Assembly: GCF_021648825.1 (NCBI RefSeq)
Contig: NZ_JAKJHS010000001.1
Coordinates: 852,788 to 916,787 of the forward strand
Length of the DNA: 64,000 nucleotides
Direction: 5' to 3'
DNA from: Rhizobium halophilum
GTDB lineage: Bacteria > Pseudomonadota > Alphaproteobacteria > Rhizobiales > Rhizobiaceae
The translations under genes were made by a program, and so were the position numbers. Positions within the stretch are counted from its first letter, which is position 1, and the number at the start of each line of letters is the position of its first letter. Shown here in pieces: positions 29,240-38,359 of the stretch. The notes beneath the pieces were generated by a model, which was given only the letters and a program-made list of their open reading frames with translations, made no database searches and had not been told where the DNA came from.

Positions 29240-30229
29240 TTACTTCGTACCGACCTTCGAGAGCACATTGTTGAGCGCCGTGAGGTCCCAGAAGTCTTCA
29301 ACCTTCAGGTCCTTCGCCTCTCCTTCAAGTGCCCCCGAGATCGTGTAGAAATCGAAGTCATCGCGCGCAGCATCTTCGCCCCCTCCATTGAGGGGCATGT
29401 TCGGCGCGGCCTCCGTGAAGTACGGCTCGATATCGGCGACCATTTCGGGTGTAGCGTCGGGAAGAAGATTGTACTTTTCCTTGAGGGCCGCGACCGACTT
29501 CGGATCCGCGGCGACTTCCCGCCATGTTGTCAGGATCGCCTCGATCAGGATCTGCACGTCCTCGATATTGGCGGCAAGATAGTCCGTGTTCGCGAAGAGC
29601 GCCTCATCCGTTGCGGCGACCTCGCCGAGCGGCAGGAACGCGAACTTGCCGGGCGCCTTGTCCTCCAGCACGCGCTTTCCGGACGAGTCCACGATCGTCG
29701 CCTTTACATTGCCCTGCAGCAATGCGCCGGTGCGCACTTCCGCCCCTGGAACGTAAGCGATGCTGGAATAATTGATGCCATTCTTTTCAGCCATCAGTTG
29801 CATGATGGCTTCAGTGCCGGACCCGCGCGAATGGACGGCAATCTCCTGACCGTCGAGATCCTTCCACTCCTTATAGAATTCGGTGTTGACCACCGGATAG
29901 AACTGCAGCTTGCTCAACTGCATGAAGATGCGGATAGGCGCCTTCACCTTCTGAAGCAGGGCGTATGGCGCTCCCACGCCAATATCGGCCTGACCGCTGA
30001 CGACCGCCTGGGCTGCGATATCCTCGCTCTTCAGATAGGTGATCTGGACATCGACGCCTTTTTCCTTAGCTCGCTCGAAGGCTGCGAGAAGATGAAGCGA
30101 TTCCACCGTCGCAATGTCGCCGAAGGCAACGCGCATGGGATCTGCCCAGGCGATGCCCGGCACAGCGACAGCAAAGCAGACGGCAGCGGCAGACGCCGAC
30201 GCCCGGATCTTTCTGGCAAGCATTTTCAT
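29240..30229 (-). CDS. ABC transporter substrate-binding protein (NMT1/SsuA type)
   Basis: This 329-residue protein has a signal peptide ending VAVPGIAWA and an NMT1-like fold with VSGQADIGVGAPYALLQ at about residues 77-93. GGGAGGAA lies upstream of ATG 30229. It is the first gene of a six-gene operon (binding protein, permease, ATPase, permease, FAH enzyme, TauE) and divergent from a GntR regulator. Confidence 0.83.
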   Translation of the reverse strand: MKMLARKIRASASAAAVCFAVAVPGIAWADPMRVAFGDIATVESLHLLAAFERAKEKGVDVQITYLKSEDIAAQAVVSGQADIGVGAPYALLQKVKAPIRIFMQLSKLQFYPVVNTEFYKEWKDLDGQEIAVHSRGSGTEAIMQLMAEKNGINYSSIAYVPGAEVRTGALLQGNVKATIVDSSGKRVLEDKAPGKFAFLPLGEVAATDEALFANTDYLAANIEDVQILIEAILTTWREVAADPKSVAALKEKYNLLPDATPEMVADIEPYFTEAAPNMPLNGGGEDAARDDFDFYTISGALEGEAKDLKVEDFWDLTALNNVLSKVGTK

Positions 30230-30467
30230 TTTTTCCTCCCTTTACTGGGCCCTCCCCAGAACCCAATTGCGAACCAATCATCTATTAACATAGATTTCTG
30301 TCAACTAATTTCTTTGCCGATGCCGTTACTGATCAAGGCGAGAAGCAAGCGGAATCCACCGGCTCTCATGCAAATTTCTCAACTTTTCAGAGCGTTACCA
30401 GACATTAACAACCCCCTAATAAGAACTTACCTGCGTATTGACACTGCAACACACGCCAGCTATTTAT

Positions 30468-30489
30468 AAACCAATTCATATATTGGTTT
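30468..30489. promoter_or_regulatory. Inverted repeat AAACCAAT-N6-ATTGGTTT, candidate GntR operator
   Basis: Eight-base perfect arms lie around TCATAT, ending 5 bp before ATG 30495 of the GntR/FCD gene. Binding here would block the regulator's own translation-start region, so autoregulation is likely. A half site AACCAATC occurs at about 30272-30279 near the divergent binding-protein promoter. Confidence 0.55.
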
Positions 30490-30494
30490 CGAAG

Positions 30495-31169
30495 ATGGAT
30501 CAAAACTTGGAAATGGATGTGCTGGCAAAGCTCAAGGGCTTCCTTGCCACCGCAGAGCTACCGGACGATGGGCGCCTCCCGCCGGAGCGGGAGCTGGCTC
30601 AATCGCTGGATGTCGGCCGCGCCGTACTGCGCAAGGCGCTTGCAACCTTGCAGGCGGAAGGCACAGTGTGGCGACATGTTGGCAAGGGTACCTTCATCGG
30701 GGACCGACCTATCGACACGGTCGCTGACATCAACGCCATGGTCCAGCGCACCAATCCGCTTGAGGTCATGGGGGCACGCATTGCATTCGAGCCGGAGGTA
30801 GCACGCTGCGCTGCCCTCAATGCGACGGGCGCTCAGATTGCCGAAATCCGCAATTGCATGATCAAGGCACAGCAGGCACCGACATGGCGGCAATACGAGC
30901 AATGGGACAACCGCCTGCACCGCACCATCGGAGAGGCCTCCCAGAACTCACTGCTGCTGGGGCTCCTTGATACTCTCAACGCGGTGCGTCGCGCCGTTAC
31001 GTGGGGACGGCTGCGCCAGACGCCCCTGCGCCCTCCCATGGACCATCACAGCTTCGCCGAACACGAGCAGATCGTCGAAGCGATCGCGGATCGCGACGGC
31101 GCAGCTGCGGCCGACGCCATGAGGCGCCATCTTCGCAGCGTCGAAAGCCATCTGCGCGACAGGCGCTGA
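30495..31169 (+). CDS. GntR-family regulator with FCD domain
   Basis: This 224-residue regulator has a winged helix at about residues 8-75 (LPPERELAQSLDVGRAVLRK, wing WRHVGKGTFIG) and an FCD ligand-binding domain at about 95-220 with metal-binding-type histidines (DNRLHRTI, MRRHLRSVESHL). The start at 30495 is preferred to an upstream in-frame ATG at 30438 because the palindrome lies between them. It is divergent from the NMT1-type ABC operon and is its probable regulator. Confidence 0.78.
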   Translation: MDQNLEMDVLAKLKGFLATAELPDDGRLPPERELAQSLDVGRAVLRKALATLQAEGTVWRHVGKGTFIGDRPIDTVADINAMVQRTNPLEVMGARIAFEPEVARCAALNATGAQIAEIRNCMIKAQQAPTWRQYEQWDNRLHRTIGEASQNSLLLGLLDTLNAVRRAVTWGRLRQTPLRPPMDHHSFAEHEQIVEAIADRDGAAAADAMRRHLRSVESHLRDRR

Positions 31170-31305
31170 CCAAGGGGGCGGTGGAGGGCCGTCACAGAGG
31201 GCGGACTCCTGCAACAGGCCACCTCCGCCGACCAAGCTCAATTGCGATGAGCGGGCAACAGCCTACCGTCGGGGCAAGGTGGGGGAGTTTGAAATAAGGG
31301 AGGCA

Positions 31306-32841
31306 TCAACTTGACCGGCCAACGGAGGCTGCGGCTGGCTGGTACAACTGCCTGTACTGGTCGCGCAGGACGTTCTTTTGCACCTTGCCCATCGTGTTTC
31401 GCGGCAGCTCCTTGATGAAAATCACGTGCTTCGGCTGCTTGTAGCGGGCCAAGCGCTCCCTCAGCCCCTCCATAACCGCGCTTTCGTCGACAGTTGCACC
31501 ACTTTTCTTCACTACGAGTGCTGTGACGCCTTCACCGAAATCGGGATGCGGGACGCCGATGACAGCACTCTCCATGACGCCAGGGATCTGGTCGATCTCT
31601 CCCTCGACCTCCTTCGGATAAATGTTGTAGCCGCCTGAAATGATCAGGTCTTTGCCGCGGCCGACAATGTGGACATAGCCCTTCTCGTCGATCTTCCCGA
31701 GGTCTCCGGTGATGAAAAAGCCGTCTGGCCTGAACTCGGCCTCGGTCTTCTCCGGCATTCGCCAGTAGCCAATGAAGACGTTGGGGCCTTTCACCTCGAT
31801 CATTCCAGTCGCGCCGTCAGGCAAGAGCTGACCGCTTTCCGGATCGGTGACGCGCAATGAGACCCCTGGCAGCGGAAAGCCCACCGTACCCGCAATCCGT
31901 TCTCCCTCGTAGGGATTGGATGTGTTCATATTCGTTTCAGTCATCCCGTAGCGCTCAAGGATCTGGTGGCCGGACTTCTCAGCAAACGCCTTGTGTGTCT
32001 CGGCCAGCAGAGGCGCTGAGCCCGAGATGAAAAGGCGCATCCTGGAGGCCGCCTCCCGCGTCAGACCGTCATGCTGGACAAGCCGGACATAGAACGTCGG
32101 TACTCCCATCATCACCGTCGACGTCTGCATCAGGTTCAGAGCCTGGTCGGCGTCGAACTTGGGCAGGAAATACATCGAAGCGCCGGACAGCAGGACGACA
32201 TTCGAAGCCACGAACAGCCCGTGCGTGTGGAAGATCGGCAATGCGTGGATCAACTGGTCGCTTTCGGAAAAGCGCCAGTATTCCCGCAGCGTTTGCGCGT
32301 TGGACAGCAGGTTGTCATGGGTCAGCATGGCGCCTTTGGATCGGCCCGTCGTACCCGAGGTGTAGAGGATTGCGGCAAGATCGTCCGGTCCGCGCCCGAC
32401 GTCCTCGAAGGAGCTTCCCTGTTTGAGCCCCTGCAGAAGCGTTCCGCCGCCCTGCTCGTCAAGCGTCTCCACACGGGCTCCGTGTCCAGCAGCGACAGGG
32501 GCCAATCCTCCCCGCGCCACAGGAGTGCAAACGACAAGCCTCGGCCCCGCGTCGCCGATGAAATACTCCAGTTCGGCGAGTGTATAGGCTGTATTGAGAG
32601 GCAGATAGACTGCGCCGGCCCGCACGCAAGCCAGATACAGCAGCAGCGCTTCGGGGCTCTTCTCGACCTGCACGGCCACCCTGTCGCCCGGCTGAACGCC
32701 CAGGTCCACGAGCCTGCCAGCGAGCGCTGCCGACTGCGTGAGCATCTGGTCATAGGTCCATCGTTTGCCATCAATAGTCTCGATGAAAACGCCTCCCCTG
32801 TTCGCGGCCGCGCGGATAGCGTCGAAGAGGTGGTTGTTCAT
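31306..32841 (-). CDS. matB: Malonyl-CoA synthetase (malonate-CoA ligase)
   Basis: This 511-residue acyl-adenylate-forming enzyme has the P-loop-like motif ILYTSGTTGRSKGAMLTH (about residue 160), the motif YGMTETNMNTSNPY and the C-terminal catalytic lysine region LPRNTMGKVQK. It activates malonate with ATP and CoA. It overlaps the malonyl-CoA decarboxylase gene by 4 nt, and a malonate-type TRAP set lies upstream, matching matPQMAB of rhizobia. Last gene of the operon. Confidence 0.88.
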   Translation of the reverse strand: MNNHLFDAIRAAANRGGVFIETIDGKRWTYDQMLTQSAALAGRLVDLGVQPGDRVAVQVEKSPEALLLYLACVRAGAVYLPLNTAYTLAELEYFIGDAGPRLVVCTPVARGGLAPVAAGHGARVETLDEQGGGTLLQGLKQGSSFEDVGRGPDDLAAILYTSGTTGRSKGAMLTHDNLLSNAQTLREYWRFSESDQLIHALPIFHTHGLFVASNVVLLSGASMYFLPKFDADQALNLMQTSTVMMGVPTFYVRLVQHDGLTREAASRMRLFISGSAPLLAETHKAFAEKSGHQILERYGMTETNMNTSNPYEGERIAGTVGFPLPGVSLRVTDPESGQLLPDGATGMIEVKGPNVFIGYWRMPEKTEAEFRPDGFFITGDLGKIDEKGYVHIVGRGKDLIISGGYNIYPKEVEGEIDQIPGVMESAVIGVPHPDFGEGVTALVVKKSGATVDESAVMEGLRERLARYKQPKHVIFIKELPRNTMGKVQKNVLRDQYRQLYQPAAASVGRSS

Positions 32842-34265
32842 GAGGTGCGCTCCGTACTCGCATGCTCGTTGATCGCGACCTGTCTGGTCGACGAGGAACC
32901 TTGGCCCGACCCGATGCTCAGGCTGGGTTTGTTGGCCGGCACGAGGCGCCGGATCTGCTGTGTTGTCACCACTTCCCGCCGGCCCGCGAAGGCCTCGTGG
33001 TTGGCCTCGATGTCATCCAGCTTGTAGAGGTAGTTGACCATCAGCCCGTGTGCCTGCCTGAGCGCTCTCTGAGAACGATCTCCCAAGATGTTCAGTCGCT
33101 CCAGCCGGGCCCCGTTGCCAAGATGGAACCGCGCCACCGGATCGATGGTGCGACCGGCGGCATCGCGCGCCCTCAGGAAGTACCAGGCCGCAGCAGCCGT
33201 CATCACCGGTTCCACCGCCGAAGCCTTCTCGGCGTCTTCTGCCCAGTCCTCATCGTCGAGCACGGACAAGATCGCCTTTGCCGCAGGAGAAAGGGCCTCC
33301 GACGCCTCGTCCCGGCGCTCGCGCGCCAGCCATGCGGCAAAGCCCGGAACGGGCGAGAGCGTGACGAACCGATCCAGCTTCGGCAAATCCCGGCGAAGAT
33401 CCTCGACTACCTGCTTGATCAGAAAGTTGCCGAAGGAAATACCTCTCAAGCCTTCCTGGCAATTGGAGATGGAGTAGAAGACCGCGGTTGTCGCCTCGCC
33501 CTTGGGAACGACTGTACGATCTTCCCGCAACAGGTCATCGATGCGCGAAGGAATATCCCGCGTGAGCGCCACCTCGACGAAAATCAGCGGGTCGTCCGCC
33601 AGTTGTGGATGGAAGAAGGCAAAGCAACGACGATCTTCAGGCTCGAGCCGGCGGCGCAGTTCGTCCCAGCCGCCGATGTCGTGCACGGCTTCGTATCGAA
33701 TGATCTTCTCGAGGATATTGGCTGGCGTCGACCAACTGATCGGGCGCAGCACAAGGAAGCCTCTGTTGAACCAGGATCCGAACAGATGGGAGAAATCGGA
33801 ATCCACCGCGGAGAGGTCCGGCCGCTCTTTCGTCAGCCTCAGCAGGACCTCCCGCATCCGCACCAGCGTCTCGATCCCGTTTGGGGCTAGGTTGAAGCGG
33901 CGGATCAACTCCTGCCGCCTTGGTTCGGCTGCCAAGTGCAGTTCCAGGAGAGCCGAAGCATCCCGATGTCCGCGATAGGCGTCGATTGCTGTCTCCAGCC
34001 GCTGCGTATCCGGACCGAAACGGTCGAGCAGCATGATCATGAACTCACGCTTCTCAGCCTCGTCGAAACTTCGCCAACGGTCGAGAATGTTTTTTGCCAG
34101 CGCCATGCCTGAAGCTTCTCCGCGGCTCGACAGCAGCGTTTCGCAAAGCGCGCTCGCAGACCCCATCGGGTCATCCAGGCTCTCCCGCTGGTTGAAGGCG
34201 AGAAAGCGCCGCCCGCGCTCGCTGATCGTCTGCAGCATGTCTGCTAGAAAGGACGACGTGTTCAT
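32838..34265 (-). CDS. matA: Malonyl-CoA decarboxylase
   Basis: This 475-residue enzyme contains the conserved MCD segments RGFLVLRPISWSTPANILEK and CQEGLRGISFGNFLIKQV, plus FHPQLADDPLIFVEVALT. It converts malonyl-CoA to acetyl-CoA and CO2. ATG 34265 overlaps the TRAP large-permease stop; the reading frame extends upstream only as an out-of-frame shadow. With matB it turns imported malonate into acetyl-CoA. Confidence 0.9.
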   Translation of the reverse strand: MNTSSFLADMLQTISERGRRFLAFNQRESLDDPMGSASALCETLLSSRGEASGMALAKNILDRWRSFDEAEKREFMIMLLDRFGPDTQRLETAIDAYRGHRDASALLELHLAAEPRRQELIRRFNLAPNGIETLVRMREVLLRLTKERPDLSAVDSDFSHLFGSWFNRGFLVLRPISWSTPANILEKIIRYEAVHDIGGWDELRRRLEPEDRRCFAFFHPQLADDPLIFVEVALTRDIPSRIDDLLREDRTVVPKGEATTAVFYSISNCQEGLRGISFGNFLIKQVVEDLRRDLPKLDRFVTLSPVPGFAAWLARERRDEASEALSPAAKAILSVLDDEDWAEDAEKASAVEPVMTAAAAWYFLRARDAAGRTIDPVARFHLGNGARLERLNILGDRSQRALRQAHGLMVNYLYKLDDIEANHEAFAGRREVVTTQQIRRLVPANKPSLSIGSGQGSSSTRQVAINEHASTERTS

Positions 34266-35578
34266 TCGACTACTCCCAGCATCTGGTCGGGCAGCCAGGT
34301 GGCGACTTCCGGAAAGATGCACAGGATCAAGATCGCCAGGAACATGACGAGGACGTACGGGAGCGAACCCCAAAGAATGTCTCTCGTCGGCACGGTCGGT
34401 GCAATCGCATTGATGACAAAGAGATTGAGCCCGATGGGCGGCGTGATCAGCCCGACCTCCATGTTGATGGTCAAGATGATGGCGAACCAATAGGGGTCGA
34501 AGCCTGCCTGCGTGATGATCGGAAAAAGCATCGGCGCCGTCATCACGATCACCGCGACAGGAGGCAGGAACATCCCGCAGACGAGCAGGAACACATTGAT
34601 GACCGCCATAAGAACCCAGCGATTGACGTCCATGTCCGCGATGGCGGCGGCAACGGTCTGGGTGACGAACAGCGAGGAAAGCGCAAAGGCGAACAATTCC
34701 GCCGCAGCCATGATCATCATGATCATGACGCTCTCGCGCATGGCAGAGCCGAAAATGCCGCTGACAGCGCTGAAGCGAAACAGCCGGTAGGCGATGATCA
34801 CCACGATCAGGGTCAGGAACGCGCCGGCTCCCGCCGCTTCCGACGGCGTGGCGATCCCGCCGTAGAGGACATAAAGAGTGCCTGCGATAATCAGCAGGAA
34901 GGGCAGGATCCGCGGCAGGCCGGACAGGCGCTCCTTCAACGTGTAGCGCACGGAGCGCGCGCTGAACTCGTAGCCCTTTCGCTTGCAGTCGATGATGGCC
35001 CAGGTCATGAACATGCCTGTGAGCAAGATCCCCGGAAAGACGCCGGCCATGAACAGCCGGCCGATCGATGTTTCCGTGGCGATCCCGTAAACGATGAGCG
35101 TGACCGACGGCGGAATGAGAATGCCGAGCGTGCCACCGGCGGCGATCGAACCCGTCGCGACGGAATTTGGATAGCCTCGGCGCAGCATCTCCGGGATCCC
35201 CATCTTGCCGATCGCCGCACAGGTGGCCGGCGACGATCCCGTCATTCCGGAGAAGACGGCACAGGCGCCGATGTTCGACAGCACCAGCCCCCCAGGGACC
35301 CGGTTCAGCCACCGATCAAGCGAGGTATAGAGGTCTGAGCCTGCGGGAGATGAGGCAACGGCTGCACCCATCAGGACAAACATGGGAATCGAGACATAGG
35401 CAAGATTGGCGATACCCGAGAACATGGTGTCGCCAAGAATGTAGAAGATCTGCATTCCGTCCTGCAGGAAAAGGGCGACGAAAGCAGCAAGCCCGAGCGC
35501 GAAGGCGATCGGCATCCCGGTCGCCAGCAGTAGGAACAGCGCGGAGATGATCAGAAGTCCCGAAACCGTAACGCTCAC
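34262..35578 (-). CDS. matM: Malonate TRAP transporter large permease
   Basis: This 438-residue DctM-type protein has about 12 transmembrane segments and motifs GMTGSSPATCAAIGKMGIPE, GGTLGILIPPSVTLIVYG and GLITPPIGLNLFVINA. It overlaps matQ and matA by 4 nt each. The gene order (binding protein, small permease, large permease, decarboxylase, synthetase) follows the malonate matPQMAB operon of Sinorhizobium. Confidence 0.87.
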   Translation of the reverse strand: MSVTVSGLLIISALFLLLATGMPIAFALGLAAFVALFLQDGMQIFYILGDTMFSGIANLAYVSIPMFVLMGAAVASSPAGSDLYTSLDRWLNRVPGGLVLSNIGACAVFSGMTGSSPATCAAIGKMGIPEMLRRGYPNSVATGSIAAGGTLGILIPPSVTLIVYGIATETSIGRLFMAGVFPGILLTGMFMTWAIIDCKRKGYEFSARSVRYTLKERLSGLPRILPFLLIIAGTLYVLYGGIATPSEAAGAGAFLTLIVVIIAYRLFRFSAVSGIFGSAMRESVMIMMIMAAAELFAFALSSLFVTQTVAAAIADMDVNRWVLMAVINVFLLVCGMFLPPVAVIVMTAPMLFPIITQAGFDPYWFAIILTINMEVGLITPPIGLNLFVINAIAPTVPTRDILWGSLPYVLVMFLAILILCIFPEVATWLPDQMLGVVE

Positions 35579-36147
35579 CGCGGATACTCCTTCACCTTGC
35601 TGGAATGTTCGTCCCGCGAAATGGCCGGAACGACTGCGAGCGGATCATGAACAACCGCATGCATTCCTGGCATCGCGAGCACGAGGATCTGGGCGACGTA
35701 CTGCAGACAAAGCATGGCAAACCCCACCGGCAGCGCGAGCAGCGGGATCCACAAAGGCGGCGCCCAGACGCTGGAATGCTTCCAATCGCCGACCCAGGCT
35801 TCATGAAACTGGACCCAGGTCGCTGCCAGCATGATCACGCAGAAGATCAAGCCAAGGACGGCGCCAACGAGGCGAAGCCGCGCCCGGCTCTTGTCCGCTA
35901 AAAGCAGTTCAACGACGTCAACCCCGACGTGGCCGCCCTTGAGAAGCACGTAAGGCGCTCCCACGAACATCGCCGCAGTTGCGGAAAAGACGACGAAATC
36001 TGTCTGCCATATGGTGGCGACGCGAAAAACATAGCGCATCAGGATCATCTGGCAGACGACCAGCATCGCGAGGATGATGAGGATGGTCGACAGGATCGCG
36101 AACAGGCGAGACAGGTTGCCTGTCCAACGGATGTAAGCCTTGATCAT
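35575..36147 (-). CDS. matQ: Malonate TRAP transporter small permease
   Basis: This 190-residue DctQ-type protein has four transmembrane segments and GGHVGVDVVELLLADKSRAR between segments 2 and 3. ATG 36147 has AAGGAAG 6 nt upstream; the longer open frame to 36201 lacks a signal. It lies 59 bp after matP and its stop overlaps the matM start. Confidence 0.84.
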   Translation of the reverse strand: MIKAYIRWTGNLSRLFAILSTILIILAMLVVCQMILMRYVFRVATIWQTDFVVFSATAAMFVGAPYVLLKGGHVGVDVVELLLADKSRARLRLVGAVLGLIFCVIMLAATWVQFHEAWVGDWKHSSVWAPPLWIPLLALPVGFAMLCLQYVAQILVLAMPGMHAVVHDPLAVVPAISRDEHSSKVKEYPR

Positions 36148-36206
36148 GGTTGCTTCCTTGAGGAGTGGTGCGACGAGGCGCGCAGCTTGCGCGCGCCTCA
36201 CACTCG

Positions 36207-37211
36207 CTATTCCACGGCCAGAGCCTTCTCGATCAGCTTGTCACCGCCCGGAACCTTCTCTGCGAAATTCTTGTAGGAGGACTGCTTGGCCAACTCGAGC
36301 CACGCATCATAGTCTTCCTTCGACATTTCCACGACTTCGACGCCCGCCTTCTTGTAGGTATCGACCATAAGTTGATCGCCCTTGCGGACTTCTTCATCGA
36401 AGAAAGCTTCAGCCTTCTCTCCGGCCGCCGTGATCGCCTCCTGCTGTTCTGGCGTTAGACGATCGAAGACCTTCTTGGAGAAAAGCACCGGCTCATACAT
36501 GAACCACAGTGCATTCTCTCCAGGAGCCGTCAGGCACTTGGCGTGCTCGAAGAGCCGGTAAGAAACGAAGCTTGCCGACGATGTGTTGGCTGCATCGAGC
36601 ACCCCGGTCTGCATTCCCGTGTAGATCTCGGAAGAGGGCATCGACGAAATTGACGCGCCAGCAGCAACAAGCATCTCCTCGAACGCCGGACCCGCAGCGC
36701 GGATCACCTGCCCCTTCAGGCTGTCGGGGGATGTGATGCAGCCCTGTTTCGACGCGAAAGCGCCCGACAGCCATGCATCCGCGATCACGATCGCACCTGC
36801 ATCCTCGATGGATTTCTTGATGTCGGCCATGAACTCGGAATCGTTCAGACGCTTGGCGCGATCGAAGTTGCCGACCAGCCCTGGCATCAAGGTGGCGGAG
36901 AACTCCGGGTGGCGGCCCGAGGCGTAGTCCAGCGGAAACGACGTCATGTCGAGGAGACCGCGGGTCACAGCGTTCCACTGGTCGTTCGGCTTGTAGAGCG
37001 ACGATCCGGGAAATACTTGGATTTCAAGGCCGACGTCGGCGGCAGCGACGTCGCGCGCAATCATCTGAACCATCTCGTCGCGGATATCCCCTTTGCCGCC
37101 AGGGAACTGGTGCGAGGCCTTAAGTACCGTCTGCGCCATGGCGCCGGTAGCAAGCGCACCAAGGAGTGCGAGGGCCGTCGACAGCTTCACTGCACTTTTT
37201 AGATTGAACAT
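36207..37211 (-). CDS. matP: Malonate TRAP transporter substrate-binding protein
   Basis: This 334-residue DctP-type protein has a signal peptide (ALALLGALATGAMAQ) and the conserved LKGQVIRAAGPAFEEMLVA segment, the usual carboxylate-contact region. GGGAGGA precedes ATG 37211. It is the first gene of the malonate operon and divergent from the GntR regulator, with a palindrome in the shared promoter region. Confidence 0.85.
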   Translation of the reverse strand: MFNLKSAVKLSTALALLGALATGAMAQTVLKASHQFPGGKGDIRDEMVQMIARDVAAADVGLEIQVFPGSSLYKPNDQWNAVTRGLLDMTSFPLDYASGRHPEFSATLMPGLVGNFDRAKRLNDSEFMADIKKSIEDAGAIVIADAWLSGAFASKQGCITSPDSLKGQVIRAAGPAFEEMLVAAGASISSMPSSEIYTGMQTGVLDAANTSSASFVSYRLFEHAKCLTAPGENALWFMYEPVLFSKKVFDRLTPEQQEAITAAGEKAEAFFDEEVRKGDQLMVDTYKKAGVEVVEMSKEDYDAWLELAKQSSYKNFAEKVPGGDKLIEKALAVE

Positions 37212-37288
37212 GATTATCCTCCCGTTGCTCCAACCCTCCCGTTGGATCGACAAGAGTTGAAATGACCTTGCACACGAAGTCAACCATT

Positions 37289-37298
37289 TTGTATACAA
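37289..37298. promoter_or_regulatory. Palindrome TTGTATACAA, candidate MatR operator
   Basis: A perfect 10-bp palindrome lies 78 bp upstream of matP and 34 bp upstream of matR. TTGTATACAA is a common core recognised by GntR/FCD regulators. An imperfect second copy (TTGCATACCGA) follows at 37310-37320. Confidence 0.6.
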
Positions 37299-37332
37299 GA
37301 GATCAGCCATTGCATACCGAGGAAGGGGGCGC

Positions 37333-37977
37333 ATGACAGCGACATCAAAAACGCTGCGGGACGAGATCGAGAATGGTATCGTGACCGGCGACTTTCAGCC
37401 TGGGGAGCGCCTGGACGAGGTTCAGCTTGCGACCCGCTATGGGGTTTCGCGAACTCCCGTCAGGGAAGCCTTGATGCAGCTCGGAGCTATCGGCTTGATT
37501 GAGATCCGGCCCCGACGTGGTGCTGTTGTGGCAGAGCATGGCCCGGAGCGGGTATTTGAGATGTTTGAAGTCATGGCGGAGCTCGAAGCCATGGCCGGCG
37601 CATTGGCTGCTCGTCGCCATAATGAAGCCGACATGGCCTCCATTCTCGCGGCGCTGGAGCAATGCCAGAATGCCGCCGCAAGCGATGATACCGACCAATA
37701 CTACTATGAGAACGAGATCTTCCACCGCGCGATATACTCGGCGAGCCACAGCAGCTTTCTTGAGGAACAGTGCCTGGCCCTGCACCGCCGCCTGCGCCCC
37801 TACCGCCGACTTCAACTGAGGGTGCGCAACCGCATGAAGATGTCACTTTCCGAGCACGGCGACATCGTGGAAGCGATCGCCGCCGGTGACGCCGAACAGG
37901 CAAGATTCCTGCTTCGCAACCATATTGCCGTCCAAGGCGATCGTTTTGGCGATCTGATCTCAAGCCTGAAGACGTAG
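37333..37977 (+). CDS. matR: GntR/FCD-family regulator of malonate operon
   Basis: This 214-residue regulator has a winged helix at about residues 5-70 (DEVQLATRYGVSRTPVREAL, wing IRPRRGAVVAE) and an FCD domain at about 75-205 with metal-ligand-type residues (NEIFHRAIY, SEHGDIVEAI, LLRNHI). It is divergent from matP and probably represses the operon until malonate or malonyl-CoA is present. A GAGGAAGGGGG tract precedes the ATG. Confidence 0.82.
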   Translation: MTATSKTLRDEIENGIVTGDFQPGERLDEVQLATRYGVSRTPVREALMQLGAIGLIEIRPRRGAVVAEHGPERVFEMFEVMAELEAMAGALAARRHNEADMASILAALEQCQNAAASDDTDQYYYENEIFHRAIYSASHSSFLEEQCLALHRRLRPYRRLQLRVRNRMKMSLSEHGDIVEAIAAGDAEQARFLLRNHIAVQGDRFGDLISSLKT

Positions 37978-38085
37978 CCGCGAAATTCGGAGGTTACACG
38001 AGCGAATTGAAAGAGAACTGTGCTAAGCTACCGTCCTCGCAAGTCCTGAGTTAGGGACCTATAGTCAGGCGTCGCTACAACTACG

Positions 38086-38352
38086 ATGTCCCGCGTACGC
38101 GCGTTGCCGACAACGCCGAACGGTCGGCTTCAGAAGCTTGTCCTTGTCTCGGACGTGGTCTATCTGCCGTGTTCTCCTCACCGGGACCAGGAAGCCATCA
38201 TGATGAATCCGCTCGCCCATATCATGATGGAGCTCCGCATGGCCCTTATTGCCAATGCAAAGTGGTACGATATGCCAGTAACGACGGATGCGGTGGCACG
38301 CCCTTTTTCCCGTTTTTTGGTATTATCCGTACGATGTTCCAAGGAGCGTTGA
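38086..38352 (+). pseudogene. Remnant of a capsule/O-antigen export permease (KpsM/Wzm-like C-terminal part)
   Basis: The frame contains LVLVSDVVYLPCSPHRDQEA followed by IMMNPLAHIMMELR. This pattern (SGvfYlPs-lP-e-Q-ilm-NPLaHimelfR) is diagnostic of the last third of ABC-2 polysaccharide export permeases. The normal C-terminal membrane helices are missing, replaced by unrelated sequence and a stop, and no upstream N-terminal part is found. It lies directly before the capsule-type ATPase gene, where the partner permease is expected. Assignment rests on motif memory, not on an alignment. Confidence 0.45.
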
Positions 38353-38359
38353 GAGCGCG

